DNA of 64,000 nucleotides from Cephalotus follicularis. Taxonomy: Eukaryota; Streptophyta; Magnoliopsida; Oxalidales; Cephalotaceae. The position numbers and the translations under genes were made by a program. Under the pieces are notes generated by a model. It saw only the letters and a program-made list of their open reading frames with translations, did no database searches and was not told the origin of the DNA. The number at the start of each line of letters is the position of its first letter. Position 1 is the stretch's first letter. This document shows positions 24,930 through 36,859 of this stretch, in pieces. The stretch covers positions 62,001 to 126,000 of the forward strand of contig BDDD01003347.1 in the NCBI GenBank assembly GCA_001972305.1. The letters are read 5' to 3'.

Positions 24930-24942
24930 AAGGAGGGGAGGA
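24930..24942 (+). promoter_or_regulatory. B polypurine tract
   Basis: AAGGAGGGGAGGA directly abuts the 3' LTR start at 24943. This is the expected plus-strand primer of the family. Confidence 0.9.
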
Positions 24943-25255
24943 TGTAACGCCCGAAATTTTATAAATAATTATTTTAATATTGGCATAGTGTATGGCCGTA
25001 TTGAGCTGATGGAGCCCGAATCAATAAAAAGCATCGCGTATTGGAGCCGCAAATCATAAGGCCCAAAATGACTAATAAAGCCCATTTTTAATACGCGACA
25101 ATAAAGACCTATGTTCGCATTTTTATTGCAGTTATTTTGGTACCCGTTCGGATAATTGATATCGTCGTTTGCGGATTAAACGGGACCCAGGCCTTAGTAT
25201 TTTGGCCAGTAAATACCAAGAAGGAAGCAAAAAAATTAAAAGAAGAGAAAGGGGA

Positions 25256-25278
25256 CAAGGGCGCATAAGGCGCCCGTG
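25256..25278. repeat. GC-rich hairpin in B 3' LTR
   Basis: CAAGGGCGC, loop ATAAG, GCGCCCGTG; one mismatch against the perfect stem at 18109. A (GA)n run follows at ~25306-25330. Confidence 0.7.
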
Positions 25279-25581
25279 CAAAAGAAGAAGAGACAGACGC
25301 GTTGTGGGAGAGAGAGAGAGAGAGAGAGATCAGGAGAGACAGTGGGAGAGAAAGGGAGAGAGGGCGCCGGAGACGACGCCGGAGCCAGCCACCTGACCGG
25401 GAGAGCACGGCGGTCAGCCCAGGACCTCCACCAGACGGTAACTCCTCCTTCCTCTTCCTCGTTTTCCTTCTTTTTCCCTTCTTTTTCCCCGACGTTTTCA
25501 CCTCTGCCGTGCGTTTTAGCGTCGCGGATGGTGCTGGTCTTCGTCTAGAAGGCTAGCTCTTCCTGCTTTGACCACTGTTGA

Positions 25582-28500
25582 TGTAACACCCGTGTTCCGA
25601 TTATATGGTATATTGTTTTCCGTAAAATTATGAACAGTGGTTGTAGCGTATGGTTTTGGATTTTGGGGAAAGAGAGACACGGGTGTGGATCACGAAAAAG
25701 GCACCGAGCGTATCATTTTTAGCATTATTATTATCATTAATACTAATATTACAATTGTTATTATATATATGTTAATTAAAAAAATAATACAAAAAGGAAA
25801 AATTTAAATGAAAAAGGAAGGCACCTGACGTTTCTGGAAGAAACGCCAGGTGCCTTATCAAAAAGAGAAATGCACGGGCGCATAGCGCCCGTGCCAATGA
25901 GAGTGACGGAGAGGGAACCAGAGAGAGCGGGAGAGAGGCGCCGGAGGCCAGGAATAGCAACGAACGACGAGATTCCACTGCCAGGTAATCCTTCCTCTTC
26001 TTCTTTCTCTTCTTTCTCCCTTATCTTTTCTTCTCTTCCGCGCCAAACGGCCACTGCCGTTGCTCCTCCGCCACCGATACCATCACGGGTGGGGCTGGTC
26101 TTCATCGTGGGGATCACCTACACCCATTTCAATGGTGGCCGTGGCGTCATTTTGCCAGATTCGACCGGATTCTAGGCATTGAGTCAACTCAGTGGCCCTG
26201 CCGCCTGTGACGCCACGTTTGGCGCCGATTCCCGACGAGTCTCGGCTACCAATGAGAAGACCGGAGCTTGTGGATGCTAGTGGTGGCGTGACTAGTGCAA
26301 TGGCGTCTCAGTCGGAGGTCCGGCGCGGCGAGAGCCACCGAGTCTGACCGAGTTTCGGGTAGAGATGTGTAGGCCTGGTTGTTTTGTGACTTATTTGTGA
26401 AGTGGCTATATTTGTTGGATGACCGGCGGTGGCTGCCTAATTCCGGGCGAGTCACAGTGAGTTTCGATCAGTAATGTGTTGACCAGCAATTTTGGGGGTT
26501 GTTTTGGGTGTCGCCGGAACTTCGACAAGTTAGCTGGAATCTGGCTGGAGTTGCGATTTTGATTAATTATGTTTCTTATGAGTACGTCGTAACGATACTG
26601 TTATGTTTATGCAGCGTGAAGGATGGTGGAGTTCCAATTGATGACGACCCACAGTTTCTCTGGCGAACCCAGTTTTCGGTAAATCGCAATTCACCTTGCC
26701 ACTCTAAAACTAGTGTTTGCACATCTCTAAACTCTATCTCTTTACATTTTGTTCATATTGTGTTTGCTTATTGTTTTTTATTCATTGCAAATAAGCTTAG
26801 AATTTTTAGAAACTACAATTCACCCCCCCTTGTAGTTTATTCAAGAGTTATAAGCTAATGACAGTGAATTGTGAGTTTTCTTACTTTTACTTGTTAATTA
26901 GTTGATATATGCATGTTTACACATTGTGTAGAGGTTCTAGTTTAGATAATAAAGAATTGAGAAGATATGTTCATTTGCAGTCGTAGAATTGGAAGTGTAA
27001 AGGGTTTAATGAATGGTATTTGTATGAGTATCATAAGGTTGGAATTATTTGAGTTTTGAGTATTAAGAGTAGAGATTGAATGGATATATGAAGATAACTT
27101 GCATATGTGGATATATGGATGAAACATGAAAACTATTAGTGGAAAGTGTAAAAAATGAGATGGTAAGGTTATGTAAGTGGTAAAGTGCATTTATAAGCGA
27201 TAAGGAGATTATGTGAATACGTTGAAATTGTATTATAAGTTGCTAAGAGAGTACATGTGAATGGTTTTGCAATGAATCTTTGAGGTTCATGGATGTTAGA
27301 GATTCTAATGAGTATAAAATGGGGAATATAGCTATCGTATAGCCTATATGTACATTTTATGTATCTCTCGTATATAAGCATGGAAAGTATGCTTATGGAT
27401 ATTGTTATGTAATATCTTTGTAGACGAGAATCCTGTATTTGATTCGGATCATCGATGGGCTAGTCCGTGGTAGTAATCGGCATTGATATAGTGAGTAGAA
27501 CATCTTCTTCCTTTACCTTATTTGTTATTGCTATTCTTTGATGATGTGACTCTATTGTGATTTCTCAAATGTCAAATGTTGTTGATAGCCTTTATTATTG
27601 GATTCCATCATGTGACATGACTTGTTTCTTGATATTTTGATCATTGGTCGTGCTTTGATTGTACTTCTTAATTGTATATTGTCGATAGACCTTATTGTTG
27701 ACTCCACCATGTGAATGGCTATATGACGAGTTCATCGTTGGTTATTCGGGAACCCTTTGAGTATTCTCGTTTGAACTTCTATATTGATATGAGATCTTTG
27801 TGATCGTATATTCATTACGCCTTGTGATGTCGTATCCGCATTCGCTCCTGTGGGCATATATTGTTTATGTTGTTGTTGTTATATCTGTTTAACTTCTACG
27901 AGGATCTATTTCGTTCTATTACTACTGTTATATTCATTCTAGCTTCATATCGTCATGTTTGAGTTTTGTTGTTTGATATGTGCTCTTTTGTGGTTCCATC
28001 ATGAGATGGCTATTGAGGGCCGAATTTGTTGAGTTTGATTGGTTTCCGCATTCTTATACTTGAGCTTTGTTGTTGTGCCGCTGAGCAATTCTTTATTTGA
28101 GAGTCCTGTTGTTTTCATATGTGCCCGGTTTCTTGTGATATGTGATCTTGGTTGGGATTTGTATCCCGATTGTCTTCTGTTAACATATTCATGGTTGTGA
28201 TGTGATTCCGAGCGGTTATATGCTCGATGCTTTGGGTGACTTGGTCACCTTCTCACACTTGTGACTTTGTGACTTGTTATATTATTTTACTATGTTTTAC
28301 TCTAATGCGGGGTACCGGGATTATGCATATGGTTCTACTGGTCCAAGGAGTGGTATATGTTCGACGCTCAACTCTACTTAGCATGCCCATTGGTCTATGA
28401 TGGGGTGTTATGTGGAAACTGCCCACGGGTTCCATACCAGGATCTGCAGCATACTATTGTCTATGATGGTATGATGAGTGTGAGTGCAACAGAGCTGTTC

Positions 28501-30049
28501 CATTACCCTCCCATTGGACTGTGTTTGGTTGTTGATATATATTGCACGTGGGTCCCTCGGATGAGGTTGAGTGTGCATGCGGGGTTTCTCGGCGAGGGCT
28601 AGGGTCCGTGCGGTATATGCCAGCCCCTCGTGCGAGGTTTGGATGTTATGCTTACCATAGGCACTCTGCACCGGTGTATGATGGATGATGATCACATCCT
28701 GTAGCCTATTGGCCTATATTATTGCTACAACGGTTTTGTTATGACGCCATGTGATTTGGCGGGGAAATGAGACAGTGATAGGATTGGTACCAGCATCCTC
28801 TTATATGTTTATGATTCTTTGGGCACATATTACATTTTTTATATTGATACTATTGTGACTCTCATGTATTTGATTATTGCCTTGAGTATTTTATTTGTTC
28901 AGTGGATTCCGTTGTTGAGTCACCGGTTATTTCGTTGGAGTCTTGCTATTATGCTTTTCATGATTTACTTCATCATATTGATTCTTATGTTCAGTGTATT
29001 GTTGACTTTGAGTGGTTTTTTATGAAGCCATGATGGTAATATATTCTCTTTAATCATTGATTCTACCCTGTGTGGGTTTATGTTCTTGATCATGTCAGGC
29101 ATATTTCTTGACTCATGTTTAGATTGTGGAGCCATTTGTTGAGTATCGAGATTTCCTTCTCGGATTTCGCTTATACTTGCTTATCTTGATTCCTTTTTAT
29201 GAGTTAACTTTTGTGGAATCTTGATATCCCTTTTTGATCTCGATATCCCTTTGGGATCTCGATGTTCTTTATGGATCGTGAGTTGTTATGGATCTTGACG
29301 TCTTTAGTGGATTTTGATTATCCTTGGGATCTTGATTTCCTTTGTGATTCGTGACTTCATTTCTTGCCATAGATTTACATTGCATTCTACTTTGAGTTGT
29401 ATCATTTCTCTTTTTATTCGATATATAGTTATGGGAGCTGTATTCTTTTGTTTCTACTCACTTAGTCATTTGGACTAACTCCCTCCCAGTGTTTCCATTT
29501 CAGATGATGGTAAGGAGTTCCTAGTTTGCTGCTGTAGATATTTGACCACGGAGGCAGGACATGCTACCAGGATTTCAACACATGCATAGCATAACTATAT
29601 CATCATTTAATTAAGCATTTACTTATGTTTTTATAAAAATGTTTGCTCTTATGGTTTTGTTTTTAAAGGGCCGAGCCCTATGGATTTACTTTGCATGCTT
29701 CATGTTTTGTATTATGGTTGAGGCAGAGCCCAACCCATGCATGTTTATAAGTTTAAACTGTTGATTCCTCCTTCGGGAGTGTGTTTTGCTGAGGGCTGAG
29801 CCCGTTTATAAAATGTGTTTTTCTTTACAAGGGGCTTAGTCCGATAAACGGATACTACACGCCCGATTTTCGTAAAATTTTAAGAGTTGGAAAAATTTTC
29901 AAGTTTTTGGAATAAAAAAAAAGCTTAACTTATGGTTTGATGAAATCATTTTAAAGAAATTTTAGGTTTTCAGATATAATGTGGTGGTCTCCGAAAGGAG
30001 GCTTGCCACGTGATTGTCGCATCCATCTCGGTAGGAAACGGGTGTGACA
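25582..30049 (+). mobile_element. Solo D LTR nested in B 3' LTR
   Basis: It starts TGTAACACCCG and ends CGGGTGTGACA, near-perfect terminal inverted repeats, and is 4468 bp long. A perfect 5-bp duplication GTTGA flanks it (25577-25581 and 30050-30054). The B 5' LTR near 18424 shows the empty site 'actgttgaggagcc'. No primer site or coding region is inside, so it is a solo LTR. It lacks a GTCGAC array. The open frames in it are short and lack domains. Confidence 0.92.
25824..25894. repeat. Two hairpins in a row in D LTR
   Basis: The first pairs GGCACCTGACGTTTCT with AGAAACGCCAGGTGCC (~25824-25857) apart from one G-U type mismatch. The second is GCACGGGCGC, loop ATA, GCGCCCGTGC (25872-25894), a perfect 10-bp stem. 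The second matches the B-LTR hairpin in stem sequence and in distance from the LTR start (~290 bp). Confidence 0.75.
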
Positions 30050-30605
30050 GTTGAGGCAACATTCAGCCAGAAACGGCCAGATTCGAACTGACGAGTTGAC
30101 TCAGTGGAACCAACTCGCTGCCGCCTTTGACCGTGCGTTTAGCACTGAGTCTCGGCGAGTTAAGGGCATGAATGTGTTGATATGATGATTGTGATGCGTT
30201 TTATGGTTGTAGCCGGAGTTGTGGACGACCGGCGAGTCAACTCAGTGAGTTGAACTCACTGGCCGGCCATGACAGCGCGTTTCACGGCGAGTCACAGTGA
30301 GCCTCCGATGGTTTTGAACATATCGTCCAATGTGGAACCTGTTTTTGGGTTTCGCCGGAGCTAAATGAGTTGGCCAGAAACTGGCCGAAGCTCCGATAGA
30401 GGTTGTTCTTGGTTTCCACGCGTAGAGTGTAACGGGAATGTGTTGTACATGCAGGATAAAGGAAATGATCAAGGATAGAGGATTTCCGAGCTTTACGAGC
30501 TCAGTTGCTAAGCGGTAGGTTATACTATTGCTTGCATTACATTCATGCATTCTAAATAATTATATGGATCGATGTGTACGGATTGTATTTGTATGGATGC
30601 GTGAT

Positions 30606-30610
<5 letters not shown>

Positions 30611-30648
<38 letters not shown>
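30611..30648. repeat. (TA)n microsatellite
   Basis: About 18 TA units in the B 3' LTR, expanded relative to 'gtgtatatgatatgg' in the 5' LTR near 19000. Confidence 0.95.
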
Positions 30649-30841
30649 GAGCATACGGATGGATATGTATACTGCATATGGCATATGATATAAGGGTTCG
30701 ACGTTGAATTAAGAGGAGATGAATTCTTGCCTTCCCTTACTTTACGGGCTATGGGATGAATTTTAAAGGGCTTTAAACTGTTTTGGACATAGTTCCATTG
30801 GTTTACGAACTCTTTCACAAACTGCATTTTCTATCAAAATC

Positions 30842-30997
30842 GTCGACACTTTATGCTTTCAAAACCAAACCCGTCGACGCTTTCATGTCTTAAACTGAAT
30901 AGTCGATGTTTTATACTTATGCTTTCTAAAACTGTCGACGCTTTTATGAGTTAAACCAAACAGTCGACGCCTTATGCTTTAAAACAAACCGTTGACT
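30842..30997. repeat. GTCGAC array, dialect II, ~30-bp steps, B 3' LTR
   Basis: Cores at 30842, 30873, 30902, 30934, 30963 and 30991: steps 31, 29, 32, 29, 28. The pattern equals the 5' LTR array minus its 91-bp tandem duplication. Confidence 0.85.
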
Positions 30998-33258
30998 CTT
31001 TATACTTGTGCTTTTTAAAACTGTGATGCCCGGGGCTAAGCATCAATGCTTAGTGCCCTATTCAGCCCAAACACACCGTTTTACATGGTTTTCCATCCAA
31101 AATGGTTTTATCTTCAACCAGATTCCATAGAAAGCCTCCCTAAGGCTTTGTAACCTATGGAAATCCTTCTGTATCACTTTTGATTTCTAAATCGATGTTC
31201 GAAGTGGAGTTTTAACGAAAGTACTCAATAAAAGAGTTTTACGCAAATGGTTTCTAAATGGTTTTCAAAATAGTCAGAATAGTTCCATTGGGATATCGAG
31301 ACGCGGATATCTTAGTTGGACTTCCTCCCCATTGTTTTATGGATTTTAGAATGGTCAGGTACTTCCATTGGGACATCTGGGCGCGTATACTCCCATTTGG
31401 ACTCCCTTTCCATTCATTATAACTTCGATAGGGACCAACCAAATGATATATGAGAAATTTATTACAAAATGGATTGTGGACACAAAAATGGCCATTGGAT
31501 ATGAAAAATGACTTATGATTATGAAATGATCTTTATATGATTTGACAGATGTGGATCCTACGAGATCCTTTACAAAATGGTCCCTATTATTTAAAAACAT
31601 ACATGATTTTGGCTCACAACTGAGGGATGGATTATTGGTTGTATTGTATGAGACCAACGAGATAACCCATTCCTGACTTTCATTTTTGTCATGAATTTCA
31701 TGAATGTTAGACCACAGTTTATACCACATGGTGATCGCGGACCATACAAAAGAGCTTTCCCCACATTGTTAGAGGACCGATATGAATTATGATACGACAT
31801 TGTGGTCAGTGTTATCTCATTTCTCACATCTCCACGACACCAAAAGTGTATCAAGGGTGGGATGGACCTTATGGATTGGTTGTCCCTATGATTGATATGG
31901 ATTGTTATATGGATTGTCTGCAGGCCTATGGCCTTTTATGTGATTAGAACCAGCCTAATATACCACTGCTTAGGGCAGTTGGTATACTGACACCGTCCGC
32001 AATTGTCATTTATGCACACGACATGCCATACATATATATTATACGGTTGCACACATATCACCATTATGCTTATGCACTACATGACATACATTGATATATT
32101 GTTACACGCATATCACTATTATACTGTTGCATGCATAGCATAGTATACCTACACGACATTATGTCGCTGACCCATTTCCCCTGTATGCGGAATGGGTCAA
32201 GCTCAGGCACAGGTGATGGACTGCAGTGAGGTAAGCTGAGAAGGATGAGTTTTCTATAACAAATTTTGTTAGCCAATTTCATATGGAGTTGCTTGTATTT
32301 GGATTTGCTTATAAGAGTTGTATAAAAGGGGCCTCATGTTTATGATTAAAATGTATTGAGATATAAGGCTTGTTATGTATAAGGATTGTGAAAAGGAACC
32401 CTGTGTAACTGAGACAAATATAAAGTTGTTAGAGTTATGTTTTATTCAGCTATCGACCTACCGGCATGTGGAAGTGCTTATGATATGTGTATTGATGTAT
32501 TAAACAGGGAGAAGCCCATCATTTGAGGCATTAGAATGATACGTTACTGGTTTAGTTGTGATTGTTGGGGGTTGAGCCCATCTATATACATAAACTGCTG
32601 ATTCCTCCTTTGGGAGTGTTGAGATATAAAATGTGTTTTCCTTTACAGAGGGTTTAGTCCTATAAACGAATACTTCATGCCGAAATTTCGGGAGATTTCA
32701 AGAGTTAGTTTTTATTTGATTTGATTATTCCGCTGATGTTATATAATGATTCTTCCGCTTATATGACTTTGATTTAAAGTTTTAAATTTGTAGCACTTTT
32801 TGGAGCATGATTATATATGACATAAATGGATTGAATGACTGAATGAAAGGTATATCACGCGTCGGATCGTGGGAGTTTACTCTCGCGGTTCGGGGCGCGA
32901 CATAAGCGGCCAGAGTTTTGTTGGCTTTGGTTCCTGCCACTCTAGGATATGACATTGTTTCTGAGTCTGTTAAACATCCTTTTAGAATCTTAAAAGAGTT
33001 GTGTAATCTAGTTTTGATAAATGATGATGATATTTAGACAGAAAATTGGATTATGTATATGTATGCAATGGTTTAAATTCATCACTCACTTTAAGTTGGT
33101 CACTGTTGAGTACCTCTCTTAAATTCAGTGTTATGTTGCTGTTTTAAATGCCTTATAGAGTCCTTTTAAGCGTTTATTGCACTCTGGTATTGTAACTTTT
33201 GAGTTTTTATAGCAATATTGCATTGAACTGTCACATTTTGTTTCTTTGTAACCCAAAA

Positions 33259-33466
33259 CAGTCGGCTGCCTATTGGAACAGTCGACTATTTTGCCTTGAG
33301 TAGTCGGCTGTCTTGGGAATTTGTCGGTTGTTTTGTCTTGCACAATCGACTGGACCCCTGTCACAGTCGACTGGCTGCAGCCCAGTTTGGGTAGTCGGCT
33401 GGCCCTGTTGTATAGTCGACTGCCACCCTTTGAGCAGTCGACTGGGGCCCTGTAACAGTTGGTTGG
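33259..33466. repeat. GTCGAC array, dialect I, A2 5' LTR
   Basis: Units start at 33259, 33279, 33301, 33321, 33343, 33364, 33392, 33413, 33435 and 33456: steps 20, 22, 20, 22, 21, 28, 21, 22, 21. Forms include CAGTCGGCTG, CAGTCGACTG and CAATCGACTG. Confidence 0.9.
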
Positions 33467-35029
33467 TATTGTCTAGTAAAATTCTGGTTTCAAGTTTTTC
33501 TATTCGTTTCTTCTTCTGATGAATCATAATCTATTTTAAACACTGTCGAACTGCTATTTTGATACTCGGAAGTAGTTTTCAAATCCCTATATGAATGATA
33601 CTGTATCTTTTAAATATTTGTGCTATGAGGGGCAATTAGAAATTGTTGATCAATTAATAAGTCATTCTGTGATCGCTTAAGGTACGGATCTTTCGTTCCT
33701 TGATAACCTCCTATTGATTTTATTATGAGTAAAAAAACTAGTTTTATAAAATGAAAATATACGGATTTTGTTATCTGATATTTGTTTCGATTTTTTTAAA
33801 ATATTTTTTTATTACTGAAGTTTAATATTACCGATTTTATAAATTGACTATGACTCTCACCTATGAAAGTATACTGATTATGATTTGGAACATGACTTTC
33901 ACATTAGGAAGTACGTAAATTTTTAGATACGAATATGGTTATGATATGTTCAGAAAATGTTTAGAAAATATGTTTATGTCACGCCCAAAACCGCGAGAGT
34001 AAACCCCCATGATCCGACGCGTCTGATACATTCCGTTCCATCCATTCATATAACAATCATACTCCACAAGTGCTATAAATATATAAAACTTTAAATCAAA
34101 GTCATACACATCAACAGAATAATCAAATCGAATAAAAACTAACTCTTAAAATCTCTCGAAAATCGGGCATGAAGTATTCGTTTATCGGACCATATCCCCC
34201 TGTAAAGAAAACACAATTTATATCTCCACACTCCCGAATGAGGAATCAACAGTTTTTACATATATATACATTATTACATCATTCTAATATCTAAAATGAT
34301 GGACCTATCCCTGTCTAATACATCAACACACATATCATAAGCACTGCCACATGTCGGCAGGTCGATAATTGAAACAAAACATCTCTTATACATCTTTAGA
34401 TTTTGTCTCTTATACATAACAAGTCTTATATATCAATACATTTCAATCATAAACATGAGCCCCCTTTTATACAACTCTTTATAAGCAAATCCATACACAA
34501 TTGGCTAACAAAATCTGCTATAGGAAACCTGTCCTTTTCAGCTTACCTCACTGTAGTCCATCACCTGGGCCTCAGCCTGACCCATTCCGCATACAGGGGA
34601 AATGGGTCAGCGACATAATGTCGTGTAGGTATACTATATGCCATGTAGTGCAACAGGTATATAACAATATGTCATGCATGCCACAGGGTAGTAATGTGCT
34701 ATGCATGTAATCAATATAATCATATGTCATGTAGTGAACAATTTGTATCATGTGTCATATAATGTCATGAGTATGAATGACAATTGCGGACAGCGTCAGT
34801 ATACCAACCGTCCCTAAGCAGTGGTATACTTGGCTAGTCCTAATAACATCAAAGGCCATAGGCCTGCAAACACTTTGTAAACAATCAGAAATCATACGTA
34901 GGGCAAACAATTCGTAGGTCTGAGTACTACTCTGCCCCTCCGGCCCGAGATAGTACTACCACCGACTACCTACCCTTTTGAGGTCGTAGCTGAGTGGGGA
35001 AGAGATAACGCTGATCACATCATGGCTAA

Positions 35030-35135
35030 GCCGTAAAAACTATCATAGCCCGTAATAATTGGTTATGCCGTAAAAACGGTCAGAACCCGTAAGTATAGTG
35101 GTAAAGCCGTAAAAACGGTCAGAACCCGTAGGCGC
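35030..35135 (-). repeat. ~38-bp tandem repeats with CCGTAAAAACGG hairpins
   Basis: Units beginning 'gccgtaaaaac' at 35030, 35067 and 35106. Each later unit holds CCGT-AAAA-ACGG, a small self-complementary core. The homologous stretch at 55970-56073 in the A2 3' LTR has the same units with decay. Confidence 0.75.
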
Positions 35136-35707
35136 CAGTAACCTCCAGCGATGATGTGATCTAACACCCATACTCCTCGGGACAGAAACGTAGATTATGA
35201 ATGGGTTATCTCATAGGTCTCAATCAATAATATTCATCATAGCCACACCTTGTAATACTCGTAACCCATAATTGTATTTTGTAGAAATGATAGGGACCTA
35301 ATAAAGGGGATCACGTAGAATCCACGTCCGACAAAATAGTTTATAATTCAATTCTATGGACATAAGTTATTTTTCATATCCATAAGTCATTTATGTTTCC
35401 AAAATCATTTGTTGGTCCCTGCCGAGTTTGTAAAATAATGGAGAGGAAGTCCAGTGAGATCATCCGCGTCCAAATGTCCCAAAGGCGCTATCCTAACCTT
35501 TCTTGAAAATTGTTTGTATAAACTCTTTGCTGCATTTTTTTCAAGAATCACTTGAAAACTTGATTTAAGATTCAACAGTGTTAAAAGATGATTCGCATAG
35601 GATATAAGGCCTTAGGGAGGCTTCCTATGGAATCACTTTAAAGAAGAAATAGTTTGGAATTGAAAACAGCGAGAAACAGTGCCGTTTCGCGAAACAGGGC
35701 GCTAAGC

Positions 35708-35865
35708 GTCGACTAGTTTAGTTTAAAAGCGTAAAGTGTTGACTATTCAATTTAACACACAAAAGAGTCGACGGTTTTAGAAAGCATAAGATAAAACATC
35801 GACTACTCATTTTAAAGAAAATGAAAGCGTTGACGGATTAGTTTTGAAAGCATAAGGTGTCGACA
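35708..35865. repeat. GTCGAC array, dialect II, ~30-bp steps, antisense B LTR
   Basis: Cores at 35708, 35738, 35767, 35798, 35829 and 35859: steps 30, 29, 31, 31, 30, the most regular of the 30-bp class. Confidence 0.85.
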
Positions 35866-36838
35866 AATTTTGATAGAAAATGCAGTTTACAAGACTGTTC
35901 GCAAATCAGTGAAACTATGTCCAAAATCCATGAGAATCCATTTTAAAACCAATAAAATAGATTATACATATACCCCGTTCCCCATTCCTTCCATTTAACA
36001 TGTGAGCAACCAACAATAATTCAACAGCAGCAATAATCCATACAAATACATAAATGTGGCAAATAGTATAACCTACCTGTTAGCGATTGGGTTATTGAAC
36101 CTCCTATCGTCAGCTAATCTCTCCACACTGCACACACAATACATTTCGTTACACTTTAAACATCAAAATCACAACACCATTGCCAACGGAGCTCCGGCCA
36201 GATTCTGGCAAACACCTTGGGCTCAGCGACACCCATAAACAGACTCCACATCGGACGAACTATTCGAAAACGCCGGAGACACGCCGTGACTCACCGCAGA
36301 ACGCGCTGTGATGGCCGGCAATGAGTTTGACTCACTGAGTCGACTCGCTGATCTTCAACAGTTCTGGTCAACAATAAAAAATGCCACAACCGACCTTAAA
36401 ATCCTCCAATAAGTCCATTGGTGTCCGTAACTCACCGTTACTCAGCGCCAAACACCGTGTCACAGGCGACAGTGAGATGGACTTGCCGAGTTGACTCAGC
36501 AACCACAATCCGGCTGATTCAGGCCGAAATACGCCTCAGCCAAAACCAAAAAAATGGAAGAGCTAGTCTTCACGACCAAAACCCACTCTACCCGTGATGG
36601 TTCTCAATGGTGGAACGCATGGCAGTGCGTGACTGTGGCGCAAGGTGCTGGGGAAATGGAAATGAAACGAGAAGAAGGAAGGAGGAAGAAGCTTACTGTT
36701 GGCAGTGTACTCTAACCGGCGCTCTCTCTTTCCGGCGTTGCGTCTCGCCGGTGTCTCTCTCCCTTTCTCTTTCTCTCGCGCTGCTCTGCCTTCTCTCTCT
36801 CGTGTCTCACTCTACCTCTCTTCTCCCTCTTTTATTCA

Positions 36839-36859
36839 CACGGGCGCTATGCGCCAGTG
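36839..36859. repeat. GC-rich hairpin in antisense B LTR
   Basis: CACGGGCGC, loop TAT, GCGCCAGTG, one mismatch. It lies nearer the LTR start (about 60 bp) than in the sense B LTRs. Confidence 0.65.

Larger units (their letters stand above)
17795..32902 (+). mobile_element. Element B: Ty3/gypsy chromovirus inside A2 5' LTR
   Basis: 5' LTR 17795-21548, primer site 21552-21563, decayed internal region 21564-24929, polypurine tract 24930-24942, 3' LTR 24943-32902 (about 3.5 kb without the D LTR inside it). LTRs start TGTAACGCC and end GGGGCGCGACA. Flanks are TAGGC (17790-17794) and TAAGC (32903-32907), a 5-bp target duplication with one later difference; the A2 3' LTR at about 53960 shows the unoccupied site 'catataggctgccagag'. 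The LTRs differ by about 8% by eye, mostly transitions. The internal region is heavily decayed, with many breaks. Confidence 0.92.
24943..32902 (+). repeat. B 3' LTR (with nested D LTR)
   Basis: Pieces 24943-25581 and 30055-32902 match the 5' LTR throughout. It ends GGGGCGCGACA at 32902. A (TA)n run has expanded at 30611-30648 where the 5' LTR has only a short TA stretch. Confidence 0.9.

Noticed and set aside
25990-26630. Intron-like signals in the B and D LTRs (CAGGTAAT-type donors and TATGCAG acceptors)
   Set aside because: Such short matches are common by chance, and I have no transcript evidence; not reported as splice sites.
26499-26858. 119-codon frame in the D LTR as a candidate gene
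   Set aside because: No domain, no match elsewhere, and wholly inside a solo LTR with intact ends and target duplication.
28357-29025. Short frames with membrane-like stretches in the D LTR
   Set aside because: T-rich non-coding LTR sequence; frames are short, lack recognisable domains and overlap on opposite strands.
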